Source: Neofamilia massiliensis (GTDB lineage Bacteria > Bacillota > Clostridia > Tissierellales > Peptoniphilaceae). Taken from it: a stretch of 64,000 bases of DNA. Shown one piece after another: positions 34,174 to 43,763 of the stretch. Under the pieces are notes generated by a model. It was not told where the DNA came from, searched no databases, and worked only from the letters and a program-made list of their open reading frames with translations. The position numbers were made by a program, and so were the translations under genes. Location of the stretch: assembly GCF_001299475.1 (NCBI RefSeq), contig NZ_CYUJ01000002.1, positions 1 through 64,000 of the forward strand. Direction: 5' to 3'. Position 1 is the stretch's first letter. Each line of letters begins with the position of its first letter.

Positions 34174-36918
34174 GTGCGACACGTTCATAAGTGAAAAGCT
34201 TATGCACTAAGTCGAAGGACTGAAAGTTCAAAACTTAGGAGAACTGGCAATCTGATAGGTAGAATGACGGGGTAACGCCCTGAAATGCCTACACTGATAC
34301 TCCGATTGGCAATGAATATTAGACTATTTCATTGTCAAAAGCTCGGTGAAGTCGGCAGAGAGTAGCCGTAAGACTGATATTAACATCAGACACGAAAGCT
34401 GTTCAGAGGTGGACGGTGCTACCTATATGTCGGGTGTCGAATACGCATGGTGAGAATGTGTATACCAAAGTACTGACGTACTTCCGAATGTAAGGGTCTA
34501 AACGTTTGAATTTGCCTAACGGCAATTCCCATCAAAGATGGGGTGTTTGTGGATGAGTAAGAATGGTTGTTATGAAAATCCATATATCGTTACAGGCGAT
34601 ATGGTGAAAACTAAACACAGGCTTAGAGGAAGAACCTAAACGTATTCAAAGATAAGATTGTCGGAACGTGGTAAGCCAAGAGCATGGAAGCAGTCTAATG
34701 CTAATGAAGTGTTGAATGGGAAAATGACTGAAAAAAACAGCATATAACTATTCTTTATCTCGGTGAAAGTGGTGGCACAGTACCTATGAAGCGAAAATAA
34801 TAAGTTCGTGGAGGGATAGCCACCAGTCACAGGAAAGTACAAGAACTGAAATTAAGACAAACACAGCTTCGAGTATGACAAAGAAAATCAAATCCGAAAG
34901 GAGATGGTGACTGTGTCCACTTCGAAACAAACACTGAAACAAAACAAAATCCGTTATACGGAATACTATGACTTGCAAAAAGTCCTTGATGATTTATATG
35001 AAGATAGCGGTAATAATAAAGTATTTTCAAATTTAATGGAGTTGATAACTTCAAGAGAAAATATTAAACTTGCCTATCGTAGTATAAAAGGGAACAAAGG
35101 AAGTCATACGGCTGGGGTAGATGGCAGAACAATAAAACATCTATCAAGGCTAAATGAAGAAGAATACATTTCTCTCATACAAAAACAGTTTCATTGGTAT
35201 AAGCCACGCCCTGTAAAGAGAGTGGAAATGCGAAAGCCTAATGGGAAAATTAGACCTTTAGGAATACCAACTATTGTAGATAGAATTGTACAACAATGTA
35301 TCTTGCAAATATTAGAGCCGATATGTGAAGCCAAGTTTCATGACAGTTCCTATGGGTTTCGACCTAACAGGAGTACGGAACACGCTATTGCAGAATGTGC
35401 AAGACTAATGCAGATACAGCACTTACACTATGTAGTCGATATTGATATACAAGGATTTTTCGATAACGTATATCATGCAAAGCTCATAAGGCAGCTTTGG
35501 AATTTAGGAATCCATGACAAAAAGTTACTTTGTATCATTAAGGAAATGCTTAAAGCAGACATAGTTATGCCCGATAAAAAGGTAATTACACCAACAAAGG
35601 GAACACCACAAGGCGGAATATTATCACCGCTACTATCTAATGTAGTCTTGAACGAATTAGATTGGTGGGTTTCATCTCAATGGCTGACAATGCCTACGCA
35701 TTATCCATATAAACAGAGAACGAACAGTCAAGGAACAGAGATAAAAAGCCATACTTACAGAGCTTTAAGAACAAGCAACCTAAAAGAAATATACATTGTA
35801 AGGTATGCTGATGATTTTAAGATATTTTGCCGTAATTACTACGATGCAAAAAGAACCTATCAGGCAGTTACAAAATGGTTGCAAGACCGATTAAAACTAA
35901 ATGTGAGTGAAGAAAAATCTAAAATAACAAATCTAAAACAAAGGTATTCGGAGTTCTTAGGATTTAAGCTTAAGGTTAAACCAAAAGGCAAAAAGTTTGT
36001 TGTACAGTCGCATATAAGTGATAAGGCACTGAAAAATGCAAAAGAAAATATTTCTAAATGTGTTGCGGATATAAAAAGACCTGCAAACAAAAAGGAACAG
36101 TACAAAGCAATAGCCAAGTATAATGCCACTGTTTCAGGCTTGCATAATTACTACCAAATAGCAACAAATGTAAGTTTGGACTTTGCTAAAATAGCCTTTC
36201 ACATTAAAAAGCAGATGAACAACAGACTTGATATTAAAACCAGTGGAACGCTAAACAAAGGATTTATCAAAGAAAAATATGGAAAAAGTAAACAAATTCG
36301 CTTCCTTAATGGACATCCGCTAATTCCAGCTGGATATATTAGGACAAAGGACGCAAAACACAAGAAAAAGGTTGTAAATAAATACACTGTAAAGGGCAGA
36401 GCTTTTATTCATAAAAATCTGCAAATTGATGTAGATACACTTGTTTGGTTGATGAGACATCCTGTACTTGATAAGAGTATAGAGTTTGCAGACAACAGAA
36501 TCTCGCTCTTTGCAGCTCAATATGGCAGATGTGAGGTAACAGGTGTAAAACTTACACCAAACGATATACATTGCCATCACAAGATACCGCTTGAACAAGG
36601 CGGTACAGACAGTTATAGCAACTTAATTCTTGTTACAGAAGCAGTTCATATACTTATCCATGCAACAAAAGAAGATACAATCCAAAAATATATAAAAGAG
36701 CTTGGCTTAACGGTCAAGCAGATCGAGAAATGTAATAAGCTTAGAAAAATGGCAGGATTGCCACTAATTTAGAAAAAAATAATTTGTTACGAAGTGTGTA
36801 AGTCTTAGTTAAAACGTGAAAATCTTTCTTGTGATGGAACGCCGTGTGCGGTGAAAGTCGCATGCACGGTGTGAAGTGGGGGAAAATCCGGAGATAACAT
36901 CAAAGGATTACCTATCAC
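34174..36918 (+). mobile_element. Group II intron 1 in the Maff2 gene
   Basis: A 2745-bp intron. The 5' end is GTGCGAC, matching the group II GUGYG consensus; the 3' end is AC. Domain V is visible at about 36838-36873 (GCCGTGTGCGGTGAAAGTCG...CACGGTGTG). A ribozyme 5' part of about 730 bp precedes the intron-encoded RT/HNH protein. Removal joins GAT-AAC-C to TA-TCT-GGT and restores the Maff2 frame exactly, which fixes both boundaries. Its maturase is intact. Confidence 0.92.
34913..36772 (+). CDS. ltrA: Group II intron reverse transcriptase/maturase with HNH domain
   Basis: About 619 residues from GTG 34913 (MSTSKQTLKQNK), which has AAAGGAG 9 bp upstream. An in-frame ATG at 34904 sits directly on the ribosome site and is less likely. 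The RT domain has the conserved RPLGIPTIVDRIVQQ, GFRPNRSTEHAI, GTPQGGILSPLLSN and YADD (about residue 298). The maturase domain X follows, then an HNH endonuclease with C-x3-GV...CHHKIPLEQGG and NLILVTEAVH. It splices intron 1 and catalyses retrohoming. Confidence 0.94.
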   Translation: MSTSKQTLKQNKIRYTEYYDLQKVLDDLYEDSGNNKVFSNLMELITSRENIKLAYRSIKGNKGSHTAGVDGRTIKHLSRLNEEEYISLIQKQFHWYKPRPVKRVEMRKPNGKIRPLGIPTIVDRIVQQCILQILEPICEAKFHDSSYGFRPNRSTEHAIAECARLMQIQHLHYVVDIDIQGFFDNVYHAKLIRQLWNLGIHDKKLLCIIKEMLKADIVMPDKKVITPTKGTPQGGILSPLLSNVVLNELDWWVSSQWLTMPTHYPYKQRTNSQGTEIKSHTYRALRTSNLKEIYIVRYADDFKIFCRNYYDAKRTYQAVTKWLQDRLKLNVSEEKSKITNLKQRYSEFLGFKLKVKPKGKKFVVQSHISDKALKNAKENISKCVADIKRPANKKEQYKAIAKYNATVSGLHNYYQIATNVSLDFAKIAFHIKKQMNNRLDIKTSGTLNKGFIKEKYGKSKQIRFLNGHPLIPAGYIRTKDAKHKKKVVNKYTVKGRAFIHKNLQIDVDTLVWLMRHPVLDKSIEFADNRISLFAAQYGRCEVTGVKLTPNDIHCHHKIPLEQGGTDSYSNLILVTEAVHILIHATKEDTIQKYIKELGLTVKQIEKCNKLRKMAGLPLI

Positions 36919-37022
36919 TATCTGGTGCTAAATCCCAAGGTATTAAGCAGCTTATGGCTGGTGGAGGAATTGTACTAATCGGTATTAAATTAATTCCACT
37001 ACTTGCAAATGTTTTAAATTAG
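36919..37022 (+). CDS. Maff2 family membrane protein, 3' exon
   Basis: The second part (SGAKSQGIKQLMAGGG..., ending LIPLLANVLN) of the Maff2 protein split by intron 1. The family's conserved GAKSQ and QLMAGGGI are present. It has no start of its own and depends on splicing. The stop is 10 bp before the trbL start. Confidence 0.85.
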
Positions 37023-37032
37023 GAGAAAGTCT

Positions 37033-37896
37033 ATGTTTGGTATCTTTGACAAGCTAACTGAATTTTTTAAGGATATGCTACTCGGAGGTATCAAAGCAAA
37101 TCTTGAGTCCATGTTCTTAGATAGAACAGACTAGGTATGAGTGAGTGCAACTGATGTTGTTAAGCAGCCAATGGGGTAGAATGTAGAAGTATAAAACTTC
37201 ATAAAAACCATTAATGAGAGTGTTATTGTTCCAATAGCAGGTCTTATTATAACAGCAGTATTATGTATTGAACTCATAAATATGGTTATGCAAAAAAATA
37301 ATATGCATGATACAGATACTTTTGAGTTTTTCAAATACATTATAAAGATGTTTATAGCAGTCTACCTTGCAAGCCATGCCTTTGAATTTTCAATGGCAGT
37401 CTTTGATGTGGCACAAAATCTTGTAAACAAAGCGGCAGGGGTAATCACTACTTCTGCCACTGTTTCAGGAGATCAGATAGTTGCAATGGTTGATACATTA
37501 AAAGAAAAAGAAATAGGTGAGCTTTTAATGATATTAGTTGAAACAAGCCTAGTGAGGATTGCAATTCAATGTATATCTTTAACTATTACCTTAATAGTAT
37601 ATGGGCGTATGTTTGAAATATATGTCTACTCATCAGTATCATCCATACCATTTGCGACTATGGGAAATAAAGAATGGGGTCAGATTGGAACAAATTATAT
37701 CAAGGGACTTTTTGCCTTGGGACTACAAGGTTTGTTTTTGATGATATGTTTAGGTATCTACACCGTTTTAATAAGAACGGTACAGGTTACAGATATCCAC
37801 GCAAGCTTGTTTAGTATATTAGGATATGCTCTATTACTTGGACTTATGATGTTTAAGAGTGGAACAGTTGCAAAAAGTATTATGAATACGCACTAG
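37033..37896 (+). pseudogene. TrbL/VirB6-like channel protein with four in-frame stop codons
   Basis: A polytopic inner-membrane T4SS component. ATG 37033 (MFGIFDKLTEFF) has AGGAGAAAG upstream. The frame is unshifted to the stop at 37896, but TAG 37132, TGA 37138, TAG 37177 and TAA 37192 interrupt it within 21 codons. Around the stops the family pattern persists (QPMG-stop-NVEV-stop-NFIKTINESVIVPIAGLI; a Trp is expected after the G). The part from ATG 37282 (204 residues, several membrane helices, FEFSMAVFDVAQNLVNKAAG) is open. Either the gene is dead or only the downstream part is made. VirB6-type proteins are needed for DNA passage, so transfer may be lost. Confidence 0.82.
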
Positions 37897-37905
37897 GAGG
37901 AATAA

Positions 37906-38196
37906 ATGTTAAAAAAGAAAAATTGTGCTTTATTGGGACTTGGGATTTTATTGGGAGGAACTTATGAAATCTTAAAAGAGAAAAAAAGAAATGAAGAGAT
38001 TAGAAACTTAAAGAAGAGAATAAACAGACTCGGAAGATGTCACAATGAATTTGTTATGTATCAAGGAGAATACAATGACAGAAATGAAGAAAAACAAGAA
38101 GAATTAGAAGAAAGAATTAGCTACCTAGAAGAAGAAACAACATCTAATTATGACCATATACTTGAACTTTCCAAAGAAGAAGTAGAGGGAGATTAA
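37906..38196 (+). CDS. Small membrane-anchored coiled-coil protein
   Basis: A 96-residue protein with a short hydrophobic N-terminus (CALLGLGILLGGTYEIL) and a charged coiled coil (KKRINRLGRCHNEF, EEKQEELEERISYLEEETT). ATG 37906 has AGGAGG. It lies between trbL and prgI, and I do not recognise a named family. Confidence 0.7.
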   Translation: MLKKKNCALLGLGILLGGTYEILKEKKRNEEIRNLKKRINRLGRCHNEFVMYQGEYNDRNEEKQEELEERISYLEEETTSNYDHILELSKEEVEGD

Positions 38197-38197
38197 A

Positions 38198-38608
38198 ATG
38201 GCGTATGTACCAATACCAAAAGATTTGGACAAGATTAAAACAAAGGTTGCCTTTAACTTAACTAAAAGACAACTTATAGGTTTTTCTGTGGCAGGACTAA
38301 TTGGCATACCAACCTATTTATTTATGAAGAAATATCTACCTAATGATGTTTCAATCATTGTAATGCTAATAGTAACCCTGCCGATCTTTTTTATAACCTT
38401 ATATGAAAAAGACACTTTAACTTTTGAAAAGTATTTTAGATTTTTCTATCTTCATAAGTTTTATCAACCAACTAAGAGAATAAGAAAGGAGGCATACCTT
38501 GAAGCAAAGAAAAAAGCAAATCAGCGACTTAAATCTAAGGGAAAAACAATTAAAAAAAGACAGAAAGGAAGTAAGAAGGCTAAAAACAAAGAAAGAACCA
38601 ACAAATAG
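38198..38608 (+). CDS. PrgI family protein (VirB3-like)
   Basis: A 136-residue protein. AYVPIPKDLDKIKTKVAFNLTKRQ and two membrane helices (LIGFSVAGLIGIPTYLF and VSIIVMLIVTLPIFFITLYE) match PrgI, the VirB3-like inner-membrane subunit encoded before virB4 in Gram-positive T4SS. The basic tail (about 100-136) is encoded in a region that overlaps virB4 by 110 bp. Confidence 0.9.
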   Translation: MAYVPIPKDLDKIKTKVAFNLTKRQLIGFSVAGLIGIPTYLFMKKYLPNDVSIIVMLIVTLPIFFITLYEKDTLTFEKYFRFFYLHKFYQPTKRIRKEAYLEAKKKANQRLKSKGKTIKKRQKGSKKAKNKERTNK

Positions 38609-40922
38609 TCTACTAAGTGTACTTTTAAAGAAAGAGAAAAAGAGATTTACTGTTGAGGATACAATTCCCTATATAAGAATGTTACCAGAGGGCATTTGCC
38701 AGTTAGATGAAAAAAATTATTCAAAGACAATTTCATTTCAAGATATAAATTACCAGTTGGCATTGGAAGAAGACAGAGATTTAATCTTTAACCAATTTGC
38801 CAACTTTTTAAATTCTTTTGATCCAAGTGTCCACATTGAACTTTCATATGTAAATCAATTAGGAAGAAATAGAGACCTACAAGATGCAATTAAAATTGCT
38901 GATAAGGGAGACTTCTATGACGATGTAAGAAAAGAGTTTAGGGAGATGTTAAAGCTTCAACTTGCAAAGGGCAATAACGGACTTAAAAAGATGAAGTATA
39001 TAACCTTTACCACAGAAGCCGATAACCTAGAGCAAGCAAGAGCAAAGTTAAATAGACTTGAAGTAGATATTTTATCTAACTTTAAATCTATGGGAGTAAG
39101 AGCAGAAAGCCTTGATGGCGAAGAAAGATTAAGACTTGTTCACGATATGTTAAATCCAGACAAAAACTTTAATTTTTCATATAAAGATTTGAAGAAGAAA
39201 GAGTCTACAAAATCACATATAACTCCCAATATATTTAATTTTGCACCAGCAAATAATTTAAAATTTGGGAAATTCATCGGAGCAGTAAGCCATTTTCAAA
39301 TACTTGCGAGTGAGTTATCAGATAGAATGTTATCTGAGTTTTTAGATATTGATGACAATATTTATGTAGCTTTTCATATAGATGTAGTTGAACAAGCAGA
39401 AGCTATTAAACTCATTAAGAGAAAAAACACAGACCTAGACAGAATGAAAATTGAAGAACAAAAGAAAGCAGTACGTGCTGGATATGATATGGATATTATT
39501 CCATCAGATATAAATACTTTTGGAGCTGATGTTAAGTCCATGTTATCTGACTTACAAAATAGAGATGAAAGGCTCTTTGTAGTTACCATAGTAATGATGA
39601 ATTTTGCTAGGACTAATCAAAAATTAGAAAACACTATTGCACAAATCTCATCGATTGCAAACAGACATAATTGTCAGGTGAAAAGATTATCTCATCAACA
39701 AGAGCAAGGACTTGTTTCTGTCTTACCTTTAGGAGTTAATCAAGTCGAAATAAAAAGATTTTTAACTTCATCATCAACGGCAGTCTTTATGCCTTTTACA
39801 ACAGAAGAATTATTTATTGATTCAGCAAATTCCTTGTATTATGGCTTAAACGCTCTTAGCCAAAACTTGATTATGGCAGATAGGAAGAAACTAAAGAACC
39901 CTAACGGACTAATATTAGGTACACCAGGTTCTGGTAAATCTTTCTCGGCAAAGAGAGAGATGGCAAATGCAATTCTTGTAACAGATGATGATGTAATTAT
40001 TTGTGATCCTGAAGGCGAGTATTCAAATCTTGTAAAACAGTTTAATGGAGAAGTTATTAAAGTTTCAGCAAAATCAAAGGACTACCTAAATCCACTAGAT
40101 ATTAATATGAACTATGGAGATGGGGACGCGCCTTTAAAGGATAAGGCAAACTTCATAATGTCCATGCTTGAACTTGTAGTAGGAGGATCTGGTCTTACTG
40201 CTGCAGAAAAATCTGTTATAGATAGGTGTTTACCAAAGATATATCAAAAATATTTTGAAGACCCAAAACCAGAAAATATGCCAATATTAGGAGATTTATA
40301 CGATATGCTCCTATCTCAAGAAGAGGGAGTTGGTAGGAAGCTCGCAACAGAAATGGAAATTTATGTTAAAGGAAGTCTTAATGTCTTTAATAATAGGTCA
40401 AATGTTGATCTAAATAGGCAATTGCTCTGCTTTGATATAAAAGAGCTAGGAACACAACTTAAAAAAATAGGTATGCTTGTAATTCAAGACCAGGTTTGGA
40501 ACAAGGTTTCCTTAAATAGAGGAAGCAAGTCCACAAGATACTATATAGACGAGTTCCACCTTTTATTAAAAGATCCACAAACTGCTTCATATTCAGTAGA
40601 AATCTGGAAAAGATTTAGAAAATGGGGTGGTATTCCAACAGGCATAACTCAAAACGTAAAAGACCTTTTAACAAGTCAGGAAATTGAAAATATCTTTGAT
40701 AATACAGACTTTGTTCTAATGTTAAATCAAGCATCTGGAGATAGAGATATTCTTGCTAAGAAATTAAAAATATCGCCTTATCAGTTAAACTATATTACTA
40801 ATTCAAACGCAGGGGAGGGACTATTATTCTTTGGAAATACTATTGTTCCCTTTATAGATAAATTCCCTAAAGACACTATGCTATATAAGCTAATGACAAC
40901 TAAACCAGAAGAAGCTAAGTAG
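38499..40922 (+). CDS. VirB4-like T4SS ATPase
   Basis: An 807-residue ATPase. TTG 38499 is supported by AAAGGAGG five bases before it, giving a 110-bp overlap with prgI. The N-terminal VirB4 domain spans about 60-440. Walker A LGTPGSGKSFSAKREM is near 476-490, Walker B-like RYYIDEFHLLL follows, and GITQNVKDLL is present downstream. It energises pilus/channel assembly and substrate transfer. It is placed as in all Tn1549-like modules. Confidence 0.94.
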   Translation: MKQRKKQISDLNLREKQLKKDRKEVRRLKTKKEPTNSLLSVLLKKEKKRFTVEDTIPYIRMLPEGICQLDEKNYSKTISFQDINYQLALEEDRDLIFNQFANFLNSFDPSVHIELSYVNQLGRNRDLQDAIKIADKGDFYDDVRKEFREMLKLQLAKGNNGLKKMKYITFTTEADNLEQARAKLNRLEVDILSNFKSMGVRAESLDGEERLRLVHDMLNPDKNFNFSYKDLKKKESTKSHITPNIFNFAPANNLKFGKFIGAVSHFQILASELSDRMLSEFLDIDDNIYVAFHIDVVEQAEAIKLIKRKNTDLDRMKIEEQKKAVRAGYDMDIIPSDINTFGADVKSMLSDLQNRDERLFVVTIVMMNFARTNQKLENTIAQISSIANRHNCQVKRLSHQQEQGLVSVLPLGVNQVEIKRFLTSSSTAVFMPFTTEELFIDSANSLYYGLNALSQNLIMADRKKLKNPNGLILGTPGSGKSFSAKREMANAILVTDDDVIICDPEGEYSNLVKQFNGEVIKVSAKSKDYLNPLDINMNYGDGDAPLKDKANFIMSMLELVVGGSGLTAAEKSVIDRCLPKIYQKYFEDPKPENMPILGDLYDMLLSQEEGVGRKLATEMEIYVKGSLNVFNNRSNVDLNRQLLCFDIKELGTQLKKIGMLVIQDQVWNKVSLNRGSKSTRYYIDEFHLLLKDPQTASYSVEIWKRFRKWGGIPTGITQNVKDLLTSQEIENIFDNTDFVLMLNQASGDRDILAKKLKISPYQLNYITNSNAGEGLLFFGNTIVPFIDKFPKDTMLYKLMTTKPEEAK

Positions 40923-40929
40923 GTGTGAT

Positions 40930-43509
40930 ATGGATAAAAAACTAAAAAAAGATTTTCAAAAGAAAATTATACGAAATAGGGACGCTCCTGAAAAGAATAT
41001 TGATAGTAAACTTGTTCATTCAGATGATTATACCAATAAGATAATTAAAACTAAGGATAGGTTCGGAGATAAAATTTCAGAAAAAGAATCTAAACTTATT
41101 CATGAGAATGTATTAGCTAAAGATCAAAAACAAGATAAACTAAAAGATTTTCAGAAGGCTAAAAACAAGGAAAGAATTAGAAAAGAAGTTTTAGATAATA
41201 AGGATACGGCTGAAGAAACAAAACAAGCTAATCTTGAAATAAGGACAGATGAAAGCTTTAAACTTGATGCAGAGTTAGATGTAGACTTCAAAAAAGTAAA
41301 TTTTGACAGTGAAAACAGTAGAAATATTAATTCTAATAAACTAACAACAGATGATATTTCAGCTAACGCTCAACCAATAAGCAATAAGAAGCCATCAAGT
41401 AAAAGACAAGTTCTTAAAAATTATGAGGATAAACTTATCCATAGTAAGGATAAATTCCAAGACAAAATCAACGATAAAGAGTCTAAGCGAATCCATACAA
41501 GCGAAGATAAACCTATCGAAGCAAAGAAAAGCAATAGAATATATAGAAAAGATAAGCTTGTTAAAGATGAAGTAAGCAAGAACGAGAGTAATACTAATAT
41601 CGATAAAAAGCAAAAGCAGAAACTTTATCAAGAAAAAAAGTTTAGAGATAAGGAAAAAATTTCTAATGAAATAGATATAGAAAAAAAGCTAAGTGAAGTT
41701 AATACAGATAAGAATTTTGATAATCCTGATCTTAAAGACAATAATCAAGAATTTATAAAAGATGAAAAGGAAACAAGCCTTAAATCTTCAGAACAAAAGA
41801 AAGTTAACAAAAAGAAGACTTACTACAAAAGAAAAAATTATGAAAGTGATAAATTCACTCGAAAGAAAATTGATGACTTAAAAAATGAATCTAAGAAAGG
41901 TACAAAGAAAGATTCTAAGAAAGCACAAGATGTTAAAGACTTTATCTCAGATAAAAAGATTGGAGAGCTTGAAAAGTCTAAAAGCAAGCTAAAGGATAAT
42001 ATCCTAAAAAACAAAACTAAAGGAAGTCTATCTTCTGGGGTTTTATTATCTGGAGCTAAGTCTTCAGAGTTAGTGAGAGATTATCTAAGTTCAGGATCTG
42101 ACAATACTGGTGTAGAATCTGGAGAAAAGGCCGCTAATGTAAGTTCTAAACTCCAGCATGGAATAAGGAAGTATAAGTTAGACAAAAAGAAAAAGTCCTT
42201 AAAAAGGCTATCTAAACTCGATAAGAAAATAAAAAAGAGAAAAAGCAAGTTGGAGTTTAAAAGTGGCTTGGAAGATCTAAAAAAGTCAGAATCATATATA
42301 AAGAAAAATAGATTTAAGAAGTTTTACCAGAGAAAACAAATGAAGAGCATGATAGCTAAAAAGCACGAAACAAGACTGGTCGATAGAGTTAAAAAAGCTA
42401 TTTTAAGTTTAGGTAAGGCTTCTAAAGAGCTAATAGTAAGAAAAAGCAAGATGGTTCTATTTCTAGTAATAGGACTAGGTCTTATGCTATCAATCATGAT
42501 TGGTGGTGGAAGTGTTGGTATGAGTGGACTAAGCAACTCAGTAAACTCAGTAATGACAACAACATACCTATCACAAGATACAGTTTTAAGTGAAGTTAAT
42601 CAAGAGTTTTCATCAATGGAGTATGACCTACAATCACAGATCGAAAGTGTAAAAGCAAGTCATCCTGGATATGACGAATATATCATAAATAAAGAAGGAG
42701 AAATTGGTCATAATACCCATGAACTTTTATCCTATATAACTTCAAGATGTGGAGAAGTAAAATCAGCATCTGAAGTAAAAGGAATTTTAAAGGAACTTTT
42801 CGATAAGATGTATAAGCTTGATTTTAAGGAAGAAATTGAAATTAGAACAAGAACAGTAGCAAGAACAAGATATGATAGTCGTGGTAATCCTTATACTAGC
42901 TATGAAAAAGAAGAGTACGAATATAAAAAGTTAATTGTAACTTTAAAGAAAAAAGAAATGGATGAAGTTGTTAGGGAAATATTTAAAGATTATCCAGACA
43001 ATGTAGTTCATTATGAAGCTCTTCTTGAAGCTAAGGGGAATATGGGAGATGTTTTTGGATCAGGTAATGGCGACTTAGGAGAAATAGTAGACAATCCAAA
43101 CTTTGGAAATCCTGGTCTTGCTTTTGATTCTGAAACTGCCAAAGCTTTATTTAATGAAGCAGAAAAACATATAGGCAAAAGATATGTGTTTGGAGCAAGT
43201 GGACCATCTAACTTTGACTGTTCAGGTTTTGTATGTTGGTCATTTACAAAGTCTGGTGTAAAGAGTATGCCAAGAACAACTGCATGGAGAATATACAAAG
43301 ACTATTGTAATCCAGTAAGTCCAAGTGAAGCTCAACCTGGAGATATTATATTTTTTCACTCAACATATAACAGTGGAACACCAATATCTCACGTAGGAAT
43401 ATACGCAGGTAATGGAATGATGATTCACGCAGGAGATCCAATTCAATACACATCAATAAATTCAAAATATTGGAAATCACACTTTTATGGTTTTGGAAGA
43501 CCAAGATAG
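40930..43509 (+). CDS. CD1108-like mobile-element protein with NlpC/P60 hydrolase domain
   Basis: An 859-residue protein. The first 480 residues are Lys/Asp/Glu/Ser-rich and cytosolic, with at least two degenerate copies of a K-L-I-H-S-x-D-x-F-x-D-K-I-x-[D/E]-K-E-S-K motif. One membrane helix (KMVLFLVIGLGLMLSIMIGGG, about 508-530) is followed by an extracellular linker and a C-terminal NlpC/P60 domain (about 735-859) with FDCSGFVCWSF (catalytic Cys), SHVGIYAGNGMMIHAGD (His) and GFGRPR. It opens peptidoglycan for the conjugation channel. It starts 7 bp after virB4. Confidence 0.9.
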   Translation: MDKKLKKDFQKKIIRNRDAPEKNIDSKLVHSDDYTNKIIKTKDRFGDKISEKESKLIHENVLAKDQKQDKLKDFQKAKNKERIRKEVLDNKDTAEETKQANLEIRTDESFKLDAELDVDFKKVNFDSENSRNINSNKLTTDDISANAQPISNKKPSSKRQVLKNYEDKLIHSKDKFQDKINDKESKRIHTSEDKPIEAKKSNRIYRKDKLVKDEVSKNESNTNIDKKQKQKLYQEKKFRDKEKISNEIDIEKKLSEVNTDKNFDNPDLKDNNQEFIKDEKETSLKSSEQKKVNKKKTYYKRKNYESDKFTRKKIDDLKNESKKGTKKDSKKAQDVKDFISDKKIGELEKSKSKLKDNILKNKTKGSLSSGVLLSGAKSSELVRDYLSSGSDNTGVESGEKAANVSSKLQHGIRKYKLDKKKKSLKRLSKLDKKIKKRKSKLEFKSGLEDLKKSESYIKKNRFKKFYQRKQMKSMIAKKHETRLVDRVKKAILSLGKASKELIVRKSKMVLFLVIGLGLMLSIMIGGGSVGMSGLSNSVNSVMTTTYLSQDTVLSEVNQEFSSMEYDLQSQIESVKASHPGYDEYIINKEGEIGHNTHELLSYITSRCGEVKSASEVKGILKELFDKMYKLDFKEEIEIRTRTVARTRYDSRGNPYTSYEKEEYEYKKLIVTLKKKEMDEVVREIFKDYPDNVVHYEALLEAKGNMGDVFGSGNGDLGEIVDNPNFGNPGLAFDSETAKALFNEAEKHIGKRYVFGASGPSNFDCSGFVCWSFTKSGVKSMPRTTAWRIYKDYCNPVSPSEAQPGDIIFFHSTYNSGTPISHVGIYAGNGMMIHAGDPIQYTSINSKYWKSHFYGFGRPR

Positions 43510-43523
43510 AAAGGAGATATTAT

Positions 43524-43763
43524 GTGAATAGAAAACTTATTAGTATTAGGAACAAAAAGAAAAAAATAGAAGAGAAATTAAACGATTTAAATGCAAAATA
43601 TAAGGAAATTTGCGATGAAGAAATACAAGTTGAAAATGAAGAAATCATTGTAACTCTTAGGAGGAACAATATTAGCTTGGAAGAATTAATGGAGAAAATT
43701 AATGATAGAAAAAGAGAAGAAAAATTAAAAGAAAAGGAGAACATTCATAATGAAGAAATTTAA
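43524..43763 (+). CDS. DUF4315 family protein
   Basis: A 79-residue coiled-coil protein. The start is GTG 43524 (MNRKLISIRNKKKKIEEKL), with AAAGGAG 7-8 bp upstream; a longer in-frame extension from 43470 lies inside the previous gene and lacks a site. The pattern KIEEKLNDLNAKYKEICDEE, then EIIVTLRRNNISLEELMEKI, fits DUF4315, which is found between the P60 protein and DUF4366 in these elements. Confidence 0.82.
   Translation: MNRKLISIRNKKKKIEEKLNDLNAKYKEICDEEIQVENEEIIVTLRRNNISLEELMEKINDRKREEKLKEKENIHNEEI

Noticed and set aside
37033-37200. Reassignment of TAG/TGA to explain the trbL and maturase stops
   Set aside because: Chromosomal genes such as pheS and pheT end in TAG at the expected places, and most long genes in the window contain no internal stops. 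Mutation is the simpler account.
43470-43523. N-terminal extension of the DUF4315 gene into the P60 gene
   Set aside because: It has no ribosome site; GTG 43524 has a well-placed AAAGGAG and matches the family start.
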